Below, in pieces: positions 1 through 13,500 of a stretch of DNA of 64,000 nucleotides; within the stretch, counting starts at the first letter, position 1, and every line of letters starts with the position of its first letter. The stretch covers positions 1-64,000 of the forward strand of contig QJNS01000700.1 in the NCBI GenBank assembly GCA_004154925.1, read 5' to 3'. The stretch is from Monosporascus cannonballus (lineage: Eukaryota > Ascomycota > Sordariomycetes > Xylariales). The position numbers and the translations under genes are program-made. The notes under the pieces were generated by a model that was not told the DNA's origin, searched no databases, and saw only the letters and a program-made list of their open reading frames with translations.

Positions 1-183
1 GAGAGGGCCGGTTTCCCGTGGCAAAATTAAAGCATTCAATAACGCGAACACCCTTACCGTCTATGACCATTTGATAACTCCCGACTCCGTCCGTCCTGTT
101 CCCGTCGTGTCTATACATATGTCGTCCGTCCGTGCCGCGTATTCCCGCCCACGAATGCTTGCTTGCTTGTTTTCCTCGCTCAC

Positions 184-1141
184 TCATCTGTACACCTCGT
201 CGAACGGCCGGGTATCCGAGAAGCAGGAGTCCCACACCTGGTTGACGACCTTGACGGCCTGCACGTCGTCCTTGCACCTCGGCCTCGCCATGACCGACTG
301 CACGGCCCGCTTCCGGACGCAGTCCTGGAACTGCTGCGTCAGGGTCAAGTTGCCCCTCGTGAACGCCTCCCTCGTCCACCTGCACTCGCCGCTCAACATC
401 GAGGCCCTGATCTGTTTTTTTTTCGTGGGCGCGCGCCCAATCGTCAGCGCCATCCATCCAGCCATCACCAACCAATATAACCCCCGAACCACAGAAGACG
501 GAGAGCCGGAAAGATAAACTCACCTCGGTGCACGCGGCGTGCCTCAGGTCCTTGTCCCCGGCCCAGTCGACCTTCCAGCGCAGGTGGTCCCAGGCGTGGA
601 CCATCTCGTGGGCGAGGGTGTCCTCGAGGTGCCGGCGGTCGCGGATCTCGTTGGCGCAGACGAGGACGCCGTGGTCGGGGCTGAAGCCGCCGCTCTGGCG
701 GTGGACGGCGCCGTCCTCGGGGAGGCGCGCGGGGCAGCGGCGGCACACGACGTTGCGCGCGTCGAGCTCGCCGCCGAGCTCGGCGATCCGCTGGCGCAGG
801 AACACCACCGTCGGCGAGTGCGCCAGGCACCAGTCCCGCCACCGCTCGCACCGCCCGCAGTCCCGCGCCTCGTGCGCCCGGTACCGCGACTCCCGGTAGT
901 GGAACGCCCCCTCGGGCGTGATAGACCCCGTCAGGATCTTGAAGTAGTTCACCCACCACGCCGTCCGCGGGTCGAAGCCCGTGCGCGCCGGGTCGTTCTT
1001 GAGGATGTGCGGGAGCTCCCCCGGCGCCGGCTGCGTCGCGGTGGTGTTGTTGTCCTGAGTGCCGCCCGTTGAGGAGGCCGGTTGTGGCTGGGCGGCCGCC
1101 GCCGTCGCGTTGGAAGCGTCGGCCGGCATCTCGGACGTCAT
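184..1141 (-). CDS. ATP23: Mitochondrial inner membrane metalloprotease ATP23
   Basis: In the known family, Atp23 is an intermembrane-space zinc metalloprotease that matures mitochondrial Atp6 and acts as a chaperone in assembly of the F0 sector of ATP synthase. Two exons, 1141-524 and 411-184, give 281 residues; the 112-nt intron runs from GTGAGT at 523 to an ACAG acceptor ending at 412, and keeps the frame. The zinc motif HEMVH lies at residues 178-182, followed by [11 protein letters not shown], and the exon 2 stretch [11 protein letters not shown] is also typical of the family. Cysteine pairs (CGRC, CRRC) lie upstream, as expected for an intermembrane-space protein. The first 45 residues are Ala/Gln/Thr-rich and poorly conserved. 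I chose the ATG at 1141 because it begins the open frame and gives a normal family length. The gene lies directly beside the 16 kb AT-rich block yet shows no damage. Confidence 0.93.
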
Positions 1142-1423
1142 GGTGCGTTTTTCGTCGGGGCGCTGTACAAGATCTGGGTTTTATGTCGCCGGCAGCTTCA
1201 TTTATTAAGGCCGGCAATTTGTGATGGGACGGCCAATAATCACCTGGTCAATGCTGTCAAATTTAAAGTGGGGCTCGAGTTAGGATTATGGGGCGGTACT
1301 CTGCACAAGTATGTCGAAAATCCTGCTTCCCTTAGAACCTATTTCCGCATTTGGATCTTGACTCGCCTAAATAGGAGGGTAAAGATAAATGCATTATAAG
1401 GTCCGTACGTATGGGCTCCCTTT

Positions 1424-1570
1424 TGCTAACCGTCGACATGGCTAACCGTATCGTAAACTTAACCGCCTGAGGGGGGGGTTTACTGGGGGACAAACCCCCC
1501 GGCCTTTGGCGCAGGCCTCTAGCCGTTATACGCTAAAGGCCGGCTTGCATAGTCGACGTACGGTTAACGC
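1424..1570. repeat. GC-rich foldback sequence at the edge of the AT-rich block
   Basis: Two nested inverted repeats are visible. The inner stem pairs CCGGCCTTTGGCG (1499-1511) with CGCTAAAGGCCGG (1531-1543), with one G:T mismatch. Just upstream, a run of G followed by TTT (1472-1481) faces AAACCCCCC (1492-1500) across a short loop. Looser outer arms contain AACCG and TCGAC on the left (about 1428-1438) and GTCGACGTACGGTTAACG on the right (about 1552-1569). It may be a miniature inverted-repeat element or the end of a larger one. No protein is encoded. Confidence 0.5.
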
Positions 1571-4500
1571 TATTAAAACGAGGGCATATTATGCCTGCCG
1601 CGGCCACGCAGTAGCCTCACGTAGAAATTTCTCTAGCTGCCTTCATTACTGTGTAGAGGCCAAATATTAACATCCTTGTTAGGTACCCTATAGCGGTAAA
1701 CCAGCGCTATTACTATATTGAGGTTTTAATTTATATAAGCTCTAGCTTAATCGAAATCGAATAATATTTAACTTTTTATAAGCAATATTGTTTAACACGT
1801 CCTAATTAAATAGCGAGTATAAAGTGTATTATAGTTAAAGCGCGTTAACAATTACTAATCGGCTTTAAAATAAGATTTTACAATACTAAAGTATAATTTA
1901 CTTTAATTATAAATAATACTAACTAGTTATTGTATTTAAAAATACAAAATGAAGTATTTACTATATAAGTTATAATTTTTAAGAAATATTTATATATATT
2001 TCTAAAATTTTTAAAAAACTTAATTTTATATTTAAATTTATTTAATATTTTAAAAATGTTACTATAACAATTTTAATTTTTAAACGGATTTTATAAGCCT
2101 GGCTAGCAAATCTAGTAAAATATATAAAATTTTAAATATAAGATATAATTTGAAATAAAAAATTAACGTTTAATAATTATAAAAGCTTTATTAAAATTAA
2201 AATTAAAATTTTTAAATATTAAATACAATAAATAAATAAAGTATTTCATTAAATATACTATATATATACGAAAGAGTTTTAAGTGAAAAATATATTATAT
2301 TATATAGTTAATATATATATATATATATAATACAACGTTACAAGTTATTTGCATTAATAAATATAAAAAAGCACGATATATTTCTACTTTCTTTAAATAT
2401 TTATTATTTGCTTTATTGCAAAAATTTAAAATTGTCACAGTATAAAATATAAAAAAATATCGAAATTATTATAAAGTTTAAAAAACTAAATATTTTAAGT
2501 TATTTAACTTTTATTTTTTTAAAAAAATAAAAAAAGTTTATTCGTTGTTTAATTTTTAAACAATTTTTTTCATTTCTTTATTAAAAAAATACTTTATACT
2601 GCAACGTAATTTATTAATTTTAATCGAGATTAGGTTTTCGTAATTTTTAATTTTTTTTCCGAAAAGCGTAGAGAAGAGTAAAATAAAAACAAGCTGTTTT
2701 TGAAAAGCGTTTCTAATAAAGTAAAAAACGAACATATTAATATTCGGTAGTTTTTTTTAGAAAAAAGAATTTTACGTTTCGCGGCGAATGTAATCGGTTA
2801 TAGAAAAGAAACGGTAGTTATCGATTATCGCGTATTCGAAACTGTATATAATACGTATTGTAAAATAACGCCTTATAATATAAAACATTTTAAAAAAAGA
2901 GAAATTATAAAAGATATAGTTTAAATAAAGCTAAAAGAAAAACCGAATAAAATAAAGTAAATATGTTTTTAATTATTTAAAGTAAAACAGTTACAATAAT
3001 GCAGTTTTTTAACGTTAATTATTAAAAATATTAAAGTAATTCGAAATTAAATACCGGTATAAATCCGACTTAGATATATCAATAAAGAATACAATAAGAC
3101 AAATGTAATTTTAAAAATATAAATAAGTTATTTACAATATTTAAAAGTTATATTAGTTGAACAAAAAGAATTTTATTTTAAAATATTCTTCATAAATTGA
3201 AATTTTAATATTATAATATTTTTTTAAAAAATTGTTTTTTAATTAGATAATTTCAATATTAAATAATACAAATTTAATAAATATTATATTAATCGAGTTA
3301 AAAAAATATTCGAAGTAATAAAGTAGACTTGAAAAACAGTAAATATTTTAAAGAATTTAATTGAAATTACTTGGTATATAGAAGCTAGATTTAAAATCGT
3401 TCTTAAAAACAATAATTATTATATTTAAGAGACTTTCAAAAATATATATACAATATTTTATATTTTAGGAATTCTCTTTAATTAAAATTAAACATTGTTA
3501 TAGTTTAAAACAATTCGAAATTTGTAATACCTTTTTTTAAAAAAAATCCGTATTATTATTTAAAAAAATATCCGAATATTTATATATATTTGTTATAAAA
3601 TATTGCTTAAATTTTGATTAGCAATGTTCATATTCAATTAACACTAGAAATATAAGTTTATTGGAAGTTTTTTGTTAATAATTTAAATATATATATTTAT
3701 AGCATTATTTCTACTAAAAGAAATTCTTTTACAACTTTGGCGTTTTCAAAATTTAAGTACCAAATTTTTATTACATATTTTTTAAATACTAATATATAAT
3801 GTATAGCGTTTTGATTAAATAATATTTTAAAAGTTAAATTTACAAAATATTTTTTTAAAATAATAAAATAATAAATATATAAAGTACAAATTATTAATTA
3901 TAGTAAAACTTAATAAAATAAAATACAATAAATAGAAACAAGCTAAAATCGGCTTATATATTACTAAAGCTTAGAAGGATCTTTATAAATATTTTAAATA
4001 AACTTATAATTTTAAAACATTTAAACTTAAATAGTATAAATACTGTTAAATTTCTTACGAAATTCGAACTAAATTATTAATTTCAATACTGTTATAAACG
4101 AGAAAATTATAATAAAATATTACATTTATTCTAATTCGGAAAATGCAGTAAATAAATTAGAAAATAATTATTTAAAATTAAACATTAATTTTTTTAATAT
4201 TTAATACGTCTTAATTAAAAGTTTTTATAATATAGTTATTGTTTTAAATACGGGTATTTTAAAGAATATTTACAGCAAAGTTCTTCAACAAATATAAAAA
4301 TATAAAGCTTTATATAATTTTTTAAAACGTTATATAATATTTATATCGACTTTTTTATCAGTATTAATTTCGAAAGTATTTATTTAAAATTTTGTATTCG
4401 AAATTATAAGACGGTTTATTATGCGTTATTTATATATTATTATTTTATTAATCGTATTAAATATATTATATAACTATAAATATTATGAAAAAAATAACAA

Positions 4501-7500
4501 TTGGAAATTAAAAATAATAATATTAAAAATAATTAAAAAATAGTAATACGAAACAAAACAGTTTAACAATTAATAATAAATATATATTATTTACGCGAAT
4601 ATTATAAATTCAAATTTGTTATATATTAATTTAAATAGTAAACGTTAAACTAAATTAAAGAAGTTATTTAAAAAGTTTTCTCGAATAACCTAAGGAGAAT
4701 ATTAATTTTTAATATTGAAATTATTATTTTTTTGTTTTTAATATAAATATTTAACGGTTTATAAAATTTAGTATATTTTAAAGCAATTTGTAATTAAATA
4801 AATATTCTATTTTAAGTATAAATCTAAAATTTTATTTATTAGGTCTTTGCGTTATATATTTTTAAAAAATTGAAATATTTAGCACAGCGAAAATATTTTT
4901 GTATTTCGATAGCAATAATATCTTTAAGTTAAATCTTTTTAAAAACGCTTAGTATTTAAAATATTAAATAAAAAATTTACTTTTATAATTTCTTAAATCT
5001 TTTAATTAATCGAAAAAGTTTAATTTATACATTTAGAAATTCTTATTTTTTATAAAGAGAATCGATTTATTTTTATATATATTGTACAAAACGTTGTCGA
5101 GTCAATAATAATTATAATAAAAGATAAGATTTTTTAAAAATATTAATATTAAATTATATAAAATACTGGGTTTTCTTGTACGAAACTGTATAATTAATAA
5201 TAATAAAATTACTAATTTGCTATTTTTTAATCTAATTATTTAAAAACTTATAATTAGGTAAAAGTTTAAATATTATCAAAACTTAATAATAAGTTTTTTA
5301 ATTTAAAAGCTTAAATAATTCCGATTAGCGATTTTGTCAAAATAAAATAGTTTATATTATTTAAATTATATTAGAAAATCGATAAAATGTTTATAATTAT
5401 AATTAATAATGCAAGATATATTTAAGTTATATTTTTAAAGCAGAGATAAATATTTAAAAAATTGTTGTACAATGTAATTTGTCCGATATATACTTTGCTC
5501 TGTATTTTTAAAAGCGATAATTTATTAATAATATTTATAAACTAATCTTATATAATATTTGTTGTATAAATTATACTTTATTAAAAACTTTAATAAATTT
5601 AATTCAAGATTTAAAATAAATGTTAAATTTCGATTTGTGTTATATTTAACTGGCATTTTTAATAGCAATATTAGTACTTTATTACGTATTTATAAAGAAA
5701 AGAAATATTAAAAATTAATTAAATAATAAATAAATTATATAGTTATCAATTCATTATAAATATAAATATATAAAATAATATTTTATTTAACTATCAATTT
5801 TAGCTTAATAATTATATTATTTAGCAAATATAATATTATAATATATTATATTTTTCGATTTAATATTTTTTAAAAATGGTTAAATAAAATAAATATAACT
5901 TTATAAATTCAAAAAATGCAAAGAAATAAAACTTTGAATATAAAAAATATATATTTAAATTACTATTATTTTCGCATATAAATATTTATAAAATGAATTC
6001 AAAATTATAAATAATATCATATTTTTATAACATTTTAAAAATTTTAAATAAATTAATTAGGTACGAATATCTTAATTAGCTAGTTTGTTTATACGATTTA
6101 GTCTTTTATATTTTACGCTGAATAAAATATAATAATTATTTTTAAAATTAAAGCGAAGTTATAATTTGCTATATAAATTATTCAAAACCTCTTTATTATA
6201 TATTAAATATATTAAATATATATTGGTGTTATACTAAAACTATCGTATATTGATATATTTATCTAATATATATTTCAGTTTAAATTATATTTTTCAACGT
6301 AAGCTACATATGTAGAAAATTTTTATACTATATAATTTATATAATAAATATAATATCTTCAAATAAACCATCTGATCTAAGATTTTCATAGTTAAAATAA
6401 ATTATATCTTAGTTCTATAAAGCTTTACATTAAAGCCGAATACGTAATTACTAATAAACTTCGACTATAATAAATCTTATAATCGCTACGATGCGCCAAA
6501 GCCGAAAGATTAAGTTTTGCAAAGCCAAACTTAAGTATAACTTTATATATTTATAGATAATATACTAGTAATTAAATTCATTTAAATCGCATTATATAAA
6601 GCTTTTAAATATTTTTTTAAAAAAAACGTTAATATTAACATTTTTTAAATATTATAATATACGCTTAAAATTATTTTAAAAGTAATTTAAAACTGATATA
6701 TTAAAAAAGTTTTAAAATTTCAAAAATTATAATACTAAAAGTAATGAACAGTATTAAGTAATATTTTATATACTTTAAAGAATTGAGAAAATATATCCGC
6801 TAGCAAAATATACTATAATATACTAAATATAAAAGATTACTATTTAATAGAAACATATATATTTCGTTCCTAGATAATATAACCTTGTACATCTTGTAGA
6901 AACGTATATAATAGCGTAATAAAATAATACAACTAATATCTTTTATATTTTACTTTATCGTAATCAGAACATTTATAAAATTGTAGCTGCGCTTGCAGTA
7001 TAGCAGTCGTAATTATAGTTATAGCTTCTAGTAAAGAAATATCTATTAGAAGTTTATTATATTAATTAAATTTCTGTAAAAATTATCTTTATAACAATAA
7101 TAAAACTTTTGAAATAAGATTTAATAACAAAGTATAATTTTTCAAGCTTTTTTAATATTATTTTATATAAATTTATTAAAGTTAGAAATAATAATTTTTA
7201 TTATACATATTAATTACGAAATCCTTAGTATAATAACTTACCTACTTAAACGTAAAACTTTAATTTTAAATTTTAATTTAAATTTAATTTTGATTAAAAC
7301 GAGCATTTAATTATTAATAGAATAACCTATACTGTAATAAATATATATTATTATATTGTATTGAATTTTAGCTACTACTATAGTAATATATAAATTTTAA
7401 ATTATTTATAACAAATTTCAAAATATATTTTGTTAAATCAATTAAATATATATAATATTTTTAACAAATTAAAATAAATATTTTAATTTTTAAACACTAA

Positions 7501-10500
7501 ATTCTTTAAAATAAAACGTTTGTTTTTTTTAATATTTTTACGATTTCTTTTGCCAATATAAACGTAATAAATTTAAATATTAATATTATATATATAATTA
7601 ATAATCTTTTAAAACTTTTATAGTATCTACTTAGTTGCTTTATATTAAATGTTATATTTTATAAGTAAAATAAATTAATACACTAAATAATTTGTTTTTT
7701 GAACAACATAATTCTTTATTATTTAATGTGTTTTTATAGTTAATATAGTTATTATTTAATTATATTATCAAGAAGATTAAAAAAGAAATAATAATTTTAA
7801 TATTAAAAACATTTTATTTTATACTTAATTTAGTATTTGTAACTATAAAAGATTTTAATTTTAAATATATATTAAAGAATAATTCCAAATTAAGAAATAA
7901 AGTTTTATACTTTAATACTAATATAATTTTAATTTCATTAATAAAATATATTAATTATTAAAATAAAAAAGGTATCCAGTTAAAATATATTAATATTAAT
8001 AATTAACGTCTTAATTTTTATATATATTAATTTGAATATAACTTAAGTATTAATAATATTAGAAAAAGAATTACAAAAATAAAAATTTTTAACAAAATTA
8101 ATACTTTAGTTAAAAATAATTTTAAAATAAAAACTTAAAGTTTTAATATTAATTATTAGAAAATTTATAATACTATGATTTTTAGTTTAAAAGATCTATA
8201 TTTGAATTTAACGCTTTTAATCTTTTCATAATTAAAATTTTAAAAGTAATATATAATATTTTCGAAAATTAATTTAATAATTTTTGTTATAAATAGAATT
8301 ACTATTTACATTAATAATTAAGCGAAAATTATAATTATCTGTAATTAGGTAATTATAATAAATCGAATATATTTAATAAACTTTTTTAAAAAATTATTAA
8401 ATTTTATAATTGTGAAATATTTTTTAAAAATATTTATTTATATAATAACTTAAAATAAGTAAATAGTTTTATAGATATAATAATATTAATTATTATTTTT
8501 AAATTAAATACAAATATTTTAAATATTAATCGAATAATATAATAAGATATATTATAAAATTATTTCATTTAATATTTATAATAATAATTTAATAAAATAA
8601 TTTCTAATTATAAATAAATGAACATAATTAATTATGAATAAGTGATATTATTTATATTCTATTAAGCATTTGATAAATATAAAAGTAAGCCGTATATTAA
8701 AAAAACTCAAAATAATTAAAAGCTTTAAATTCGATAAATTTAAAATTATAGTATATATAACAATATTAAAGTGGTAATAAAATATAATATAACGGATTTG
8801 GATAATAAAAACGATACGTAATTTATTACGAATAATTTCGATAAAAACAAAATAATTATCATATTTTAATCCGAATTTTCGATTAATTAAAATATTATTA
8901 ATAAATTTTTAAAATAAAATACTTTTAATTTATAACATTAATTAAAATAAGCCCTTAATAATATAAGTTATTTAACGATAAATATATACGAAAAACGATT
9001 TGAATATATTTAAAAATTGGTAATAACTTTATATTAATAAAACATTAATATAATATATATATACTTAATTTTCTTTTTAAACTTAAACTTTTAAATTTCA
9101 AACTATATATATAAAAATAACGAAAAACCTATTAGATAAAAACATTTTTTTAAAAAAGAATAAATTTTAATATAAATAACGAATATATAAATCTTTTTTA
9201 TTTAATTATTTTTAATTAATAATAAAAGTTTTTATTTTTATTTAATTAATTTTCAAATACATTAAACCAAATTATAAATTTATTTTTAAATTAAAATATA
9301 ATCGAAATAATTAAAACAACTTGTCTGTTCTATATATATTAATTTAAAACTTTTTTAAAAATCGCTTATTTTTTATAGTATATATAATATACGAAAAGAT
9401 TATATTTTCGAATTTTTAAAAATTATAAATAATTTTCTACAAATAATAGAATTTGTTTAATCGGAAATAACGGCGCTATACTTTTATATTATAAGCTGAT
9501 TTATATAAATTACGAATTATTATTATATAAAAAAGATAACCAATATGGAAAAACAAATTTAAAACTGTTTTAAAATATATTCGGTTTTAATTCAAATGTA
9601 TTGTATATATTTATAAAATTTAAATTAATAATTAACGATTTAATAATAATTCTATGAATTTAAAAATTAAACTTGTATTATATTTGAATATTTCTACAAT
9701 TTAAATTTATAATTTTAATTATAATAATATTTATATTTATGTATATAATTTACAGCGTACAAAGTAGTTTTTGTTAAAAACTTACTTTATATCTTGATAA
9801 AGTTAATATAAAATCTAATATTTTTTAATATATTTAATTTTTAACCTTGTTTTTATTATTATATTTATATTTGTCTAATTTATTTATTTTTCTATTAATA
9901 CTGAAATTGCCAACCTTACTAAAACGTAATAATCTATATTTCAGTATTATAAATAATATAAAGAAAAAATTGAAATAATAATTTTTGTCGAAATTACACA
10001 ATGGCTCGTTAAAAACAAATAACATTTAATAGATAATAATTTTAATTTTAATTAAAGTATAATCGCGATATTAAATTAAAAAATTAAAAAACGAAGTTTT
10101 AGCGGTTTTAATTAAGGCCGATAATAAACAACGTCCGATTTTAATATAGTGTTATAATTATAAAATACGATAATAATAAATATTTATATAATATTAATTA
10201 AAACTATTAATATATTATTTATTTATTGAATGCATTATTTTTAATCATTTTTAATTCGTTAAATATTATACGAAATATTAATTAATTTTAATTGAAATTA
10301 ATTATGTATCGTAATAAGTATATTATAAGTTTTTAAAATGAAAATATTAATAGAACTTTATATTACGTAACTTGAATTATAATATATCGTAATTATTAGC
10401 CAATTTTTTGTAAATTTATAAGTTTTAATTTATAATATTAAAATAAAAATTTTAAGGTTTAATTTTTTATTTTTTTTCCGAATTCGTTTTATTAGTATTT

Positions 10501-13500
10501 AATATATTTGTATTTTTAGCCTTTAAATACTTTAACTCGAGTGACATAATTAAAGAAAAAATTAATTATACGAATAAATATATATTATAAATAAGTTTTT
10601 GTAATTAATATACTTATTCCGATATTTATTTTTTTACAATCCTAATTCGAAACGTGTAAAATTTAAATTTGTAATAAATTTTTCTTAATTATATTTTATA
10701 ATTAAAATTAATATTTTTCGAAATCGTTTGTATATTTTATTATTATTTTCGATTTAAGCTTTTTTAATTTTCGTAAAAAAAAATTAACAACCGGATTTAA
10801 ATTGTTCATTTTTATTACAATTTCTCTTAATTGGTGTATTTATATTTTCGATTAATTTTACAAATTCTATTATTTTAAAGTTTTTATAAATATATTAATA
10901 ATTAAATATTTAAAATAACCGCTAAAGATTTAGGTATTAATATCAAGTATATTACAGTACTTAATTGTTCAATTTTAATATAAATTTACTTAAATAACAA
11001 TTAATTATTTATAATTACAACTTTTTACATAATATTATAAAAATAATTTTTATATAATATATAAAAAAATATATAACGATTTTGTATTTTTAATTAATAC
11101 TATAAAATTATTATATCTTTAATATTATTAATATTATTTAAATTATTTTCGATTATAAATTATTAAAAGCATTTAACAACTTAAATTGTAAAAATTATAA
11201 AAAGTTTAAAGAAATTAAATTTATAATATAAAACACATTTTTTCGTAATTTTAAAATCTTTTTATTTAATAATCCGTATTTATATCGATAATTATATAAT
11301 TATATTTTTATATTAAAAAAATAATTTTTTATTTTTTATTTAATTTTTCTTTAATTATATATACGTAATCGAAAGTTCGAAATATTTAATTAAATATTAT
11401 TTTGATATTATCATAAAGAGAATATATATTAATATATATATATATTTATAAGTAAACTACGTTTTATAATATATACAAATACCGTTTAGTTTATAAAAAC
11501 ATTATAATACTCTTATTTTATTTACTAACTATTTAATTTAAAACTTTTAGTTTTTAAAGTTGAACAAAAATTTAAAAAATATATATATAATATAATATAA
11601 AATACGGAACATAATATTATAATTAACATAATTTATATTTAAAATTGTTTTAATATTATTATAATTTTTCGTTATATTGTAAATTTTTATAAAAATGCTC
11701 TATATTTCTAGAGTATAATTTTAATATTTTATTTTATTAATCAGTAACAATAATATCCAAAATATAGTATTATAAGTTCTACTTCATAAAAATGAGAAAT
11801 AAAATTAAAAAATATATAACAAAATAAATAAAAGAGAATTCGTATACTAAAGTATTACTAAAAATGGTATTAATATTAATAAAAGATATATAAAAATGTA
11901 TAATATATAAACAAAATTTGTAAAAAAATTAATAAATTATAAAAACAACTTAAAGTAATATATAAAAATGAAATTAAAATTTAAATAATTTTAATATTGT
12001 AATATAAACCTTTAATATAACTTATAATATTATTATAATAAAATATATATTAAATATAATATAAATAATTATTTAATATATACTCCATATTATTTATTTA
12101 AATATAACTTTTTATAAATTTAAATATTTGATATATTGTAATATGTAAAATTATATTATTTACAATATAATAATTATTTACTAATATTTCTATTTAATAA
12201 TTAAACCAACTATTATAATAAATGTTTTAATACATGTTATAATATTTTACCATATAATAACATTTATTGCTATCATAGTTTTTGAAAATATATTCCGAAT
12301 AAATTTTAACAATTTTTTCGCCCAATGAAAACAATTCAATCTTATTAATAATATTCTCGAAAAATATTTTTTCAAAAACTTATTTTAAAAATAAATAAAA
12401 AGATTTCGAACTAAAAATATAATCAAAATAATTGCGAAAATGGAAATAATTTATTTTCGAAAAATAATTTTAAAAATATATAATAAAGTTTTAAATTAAA
12501 AGAAATAACCGGAACTCGTAATAAAATAATTTTAATAAGAAAAAACCGATTACGTAATTTTAATTAAAATATTGTCGCAATAATGAAATAATATTTAATA
12601 ATTTCACAATTTAAAATATTTTTATCGAAAAATATTTATTATATATTGTCGATTTTAAATATAAGATATATATTATAAAATTATATTAATATTGTAAAAA
12701 ATTAGGAAAAACTGTTTTAGGTTTTGATATAAATATAAAAATATATAAATTTAAAGGTTTTATAACTAATAAAAATATATAAAATTCATATTATTATAAA
12801 AGATTTATATTGCAAACAATTATTTTATTAAAAGCTATAATACTTATATAAAGATTAAATATTAATAAAATAAGATTTATATAATACCGAGTTATACTGA
12901 TGTTATAATTTATTAAATTATTAAATTAATTATAAGTTATCAAATAATAACGGTTTTTATAACTTAAAAAAAGCTTATATAAATCGAATATTATATTAAT
13001 AATAAGAAAAAGGTTATAATATTATAAATTAAATTTTTAATTAAAGAATTTATGTTATATAATACTGTGGTAAATTACATAAATAATAAATATATAAATT
13101 TTATATAAAAATACAGCGAAACATATTTATACGTGATTAGTAAATATCTAATATTATTATATACTTTAAATAAAATTTTTCAAAACTTTTTAAACGTAAA
13201 TACTACGTTTAAAATAAACAAAGAGTTAAAACACGAAAAACTAAAAGGAATTATTAATATTTTAACTATAATAATACAAAAAAATCAAAAAGAAATATTA
13301 AGAATTATATAAGATATTTAATTAATAAATAAATTATAAATCTGACATTTAAAAAAATTTGAAATTATACGTTATATTTAATTATAAATAATATTATATA
13401 AAAGGTTTAATAGAAATATAATAAATAAGAATTCGGTAAATTATTAATTTAATTATTAATATTAACTTTGTTGAAAATCATACCGCATATTATATTTTAA

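Noticed and set aside
465..1217. 250-residue minus-strand open frame with Arg/Pro-rich composition
   Set aside because: It overlaps ATP23 exon 1 in another frame; the GC-rich codons create long shadow frames, and the protein has no domain.
9834..10025. 63-residue minus-strand frame in the AT desert
   Set aside because: Low complexity (Asn/Lys/Phe/Ile) as expected of random AT-rich DNA.
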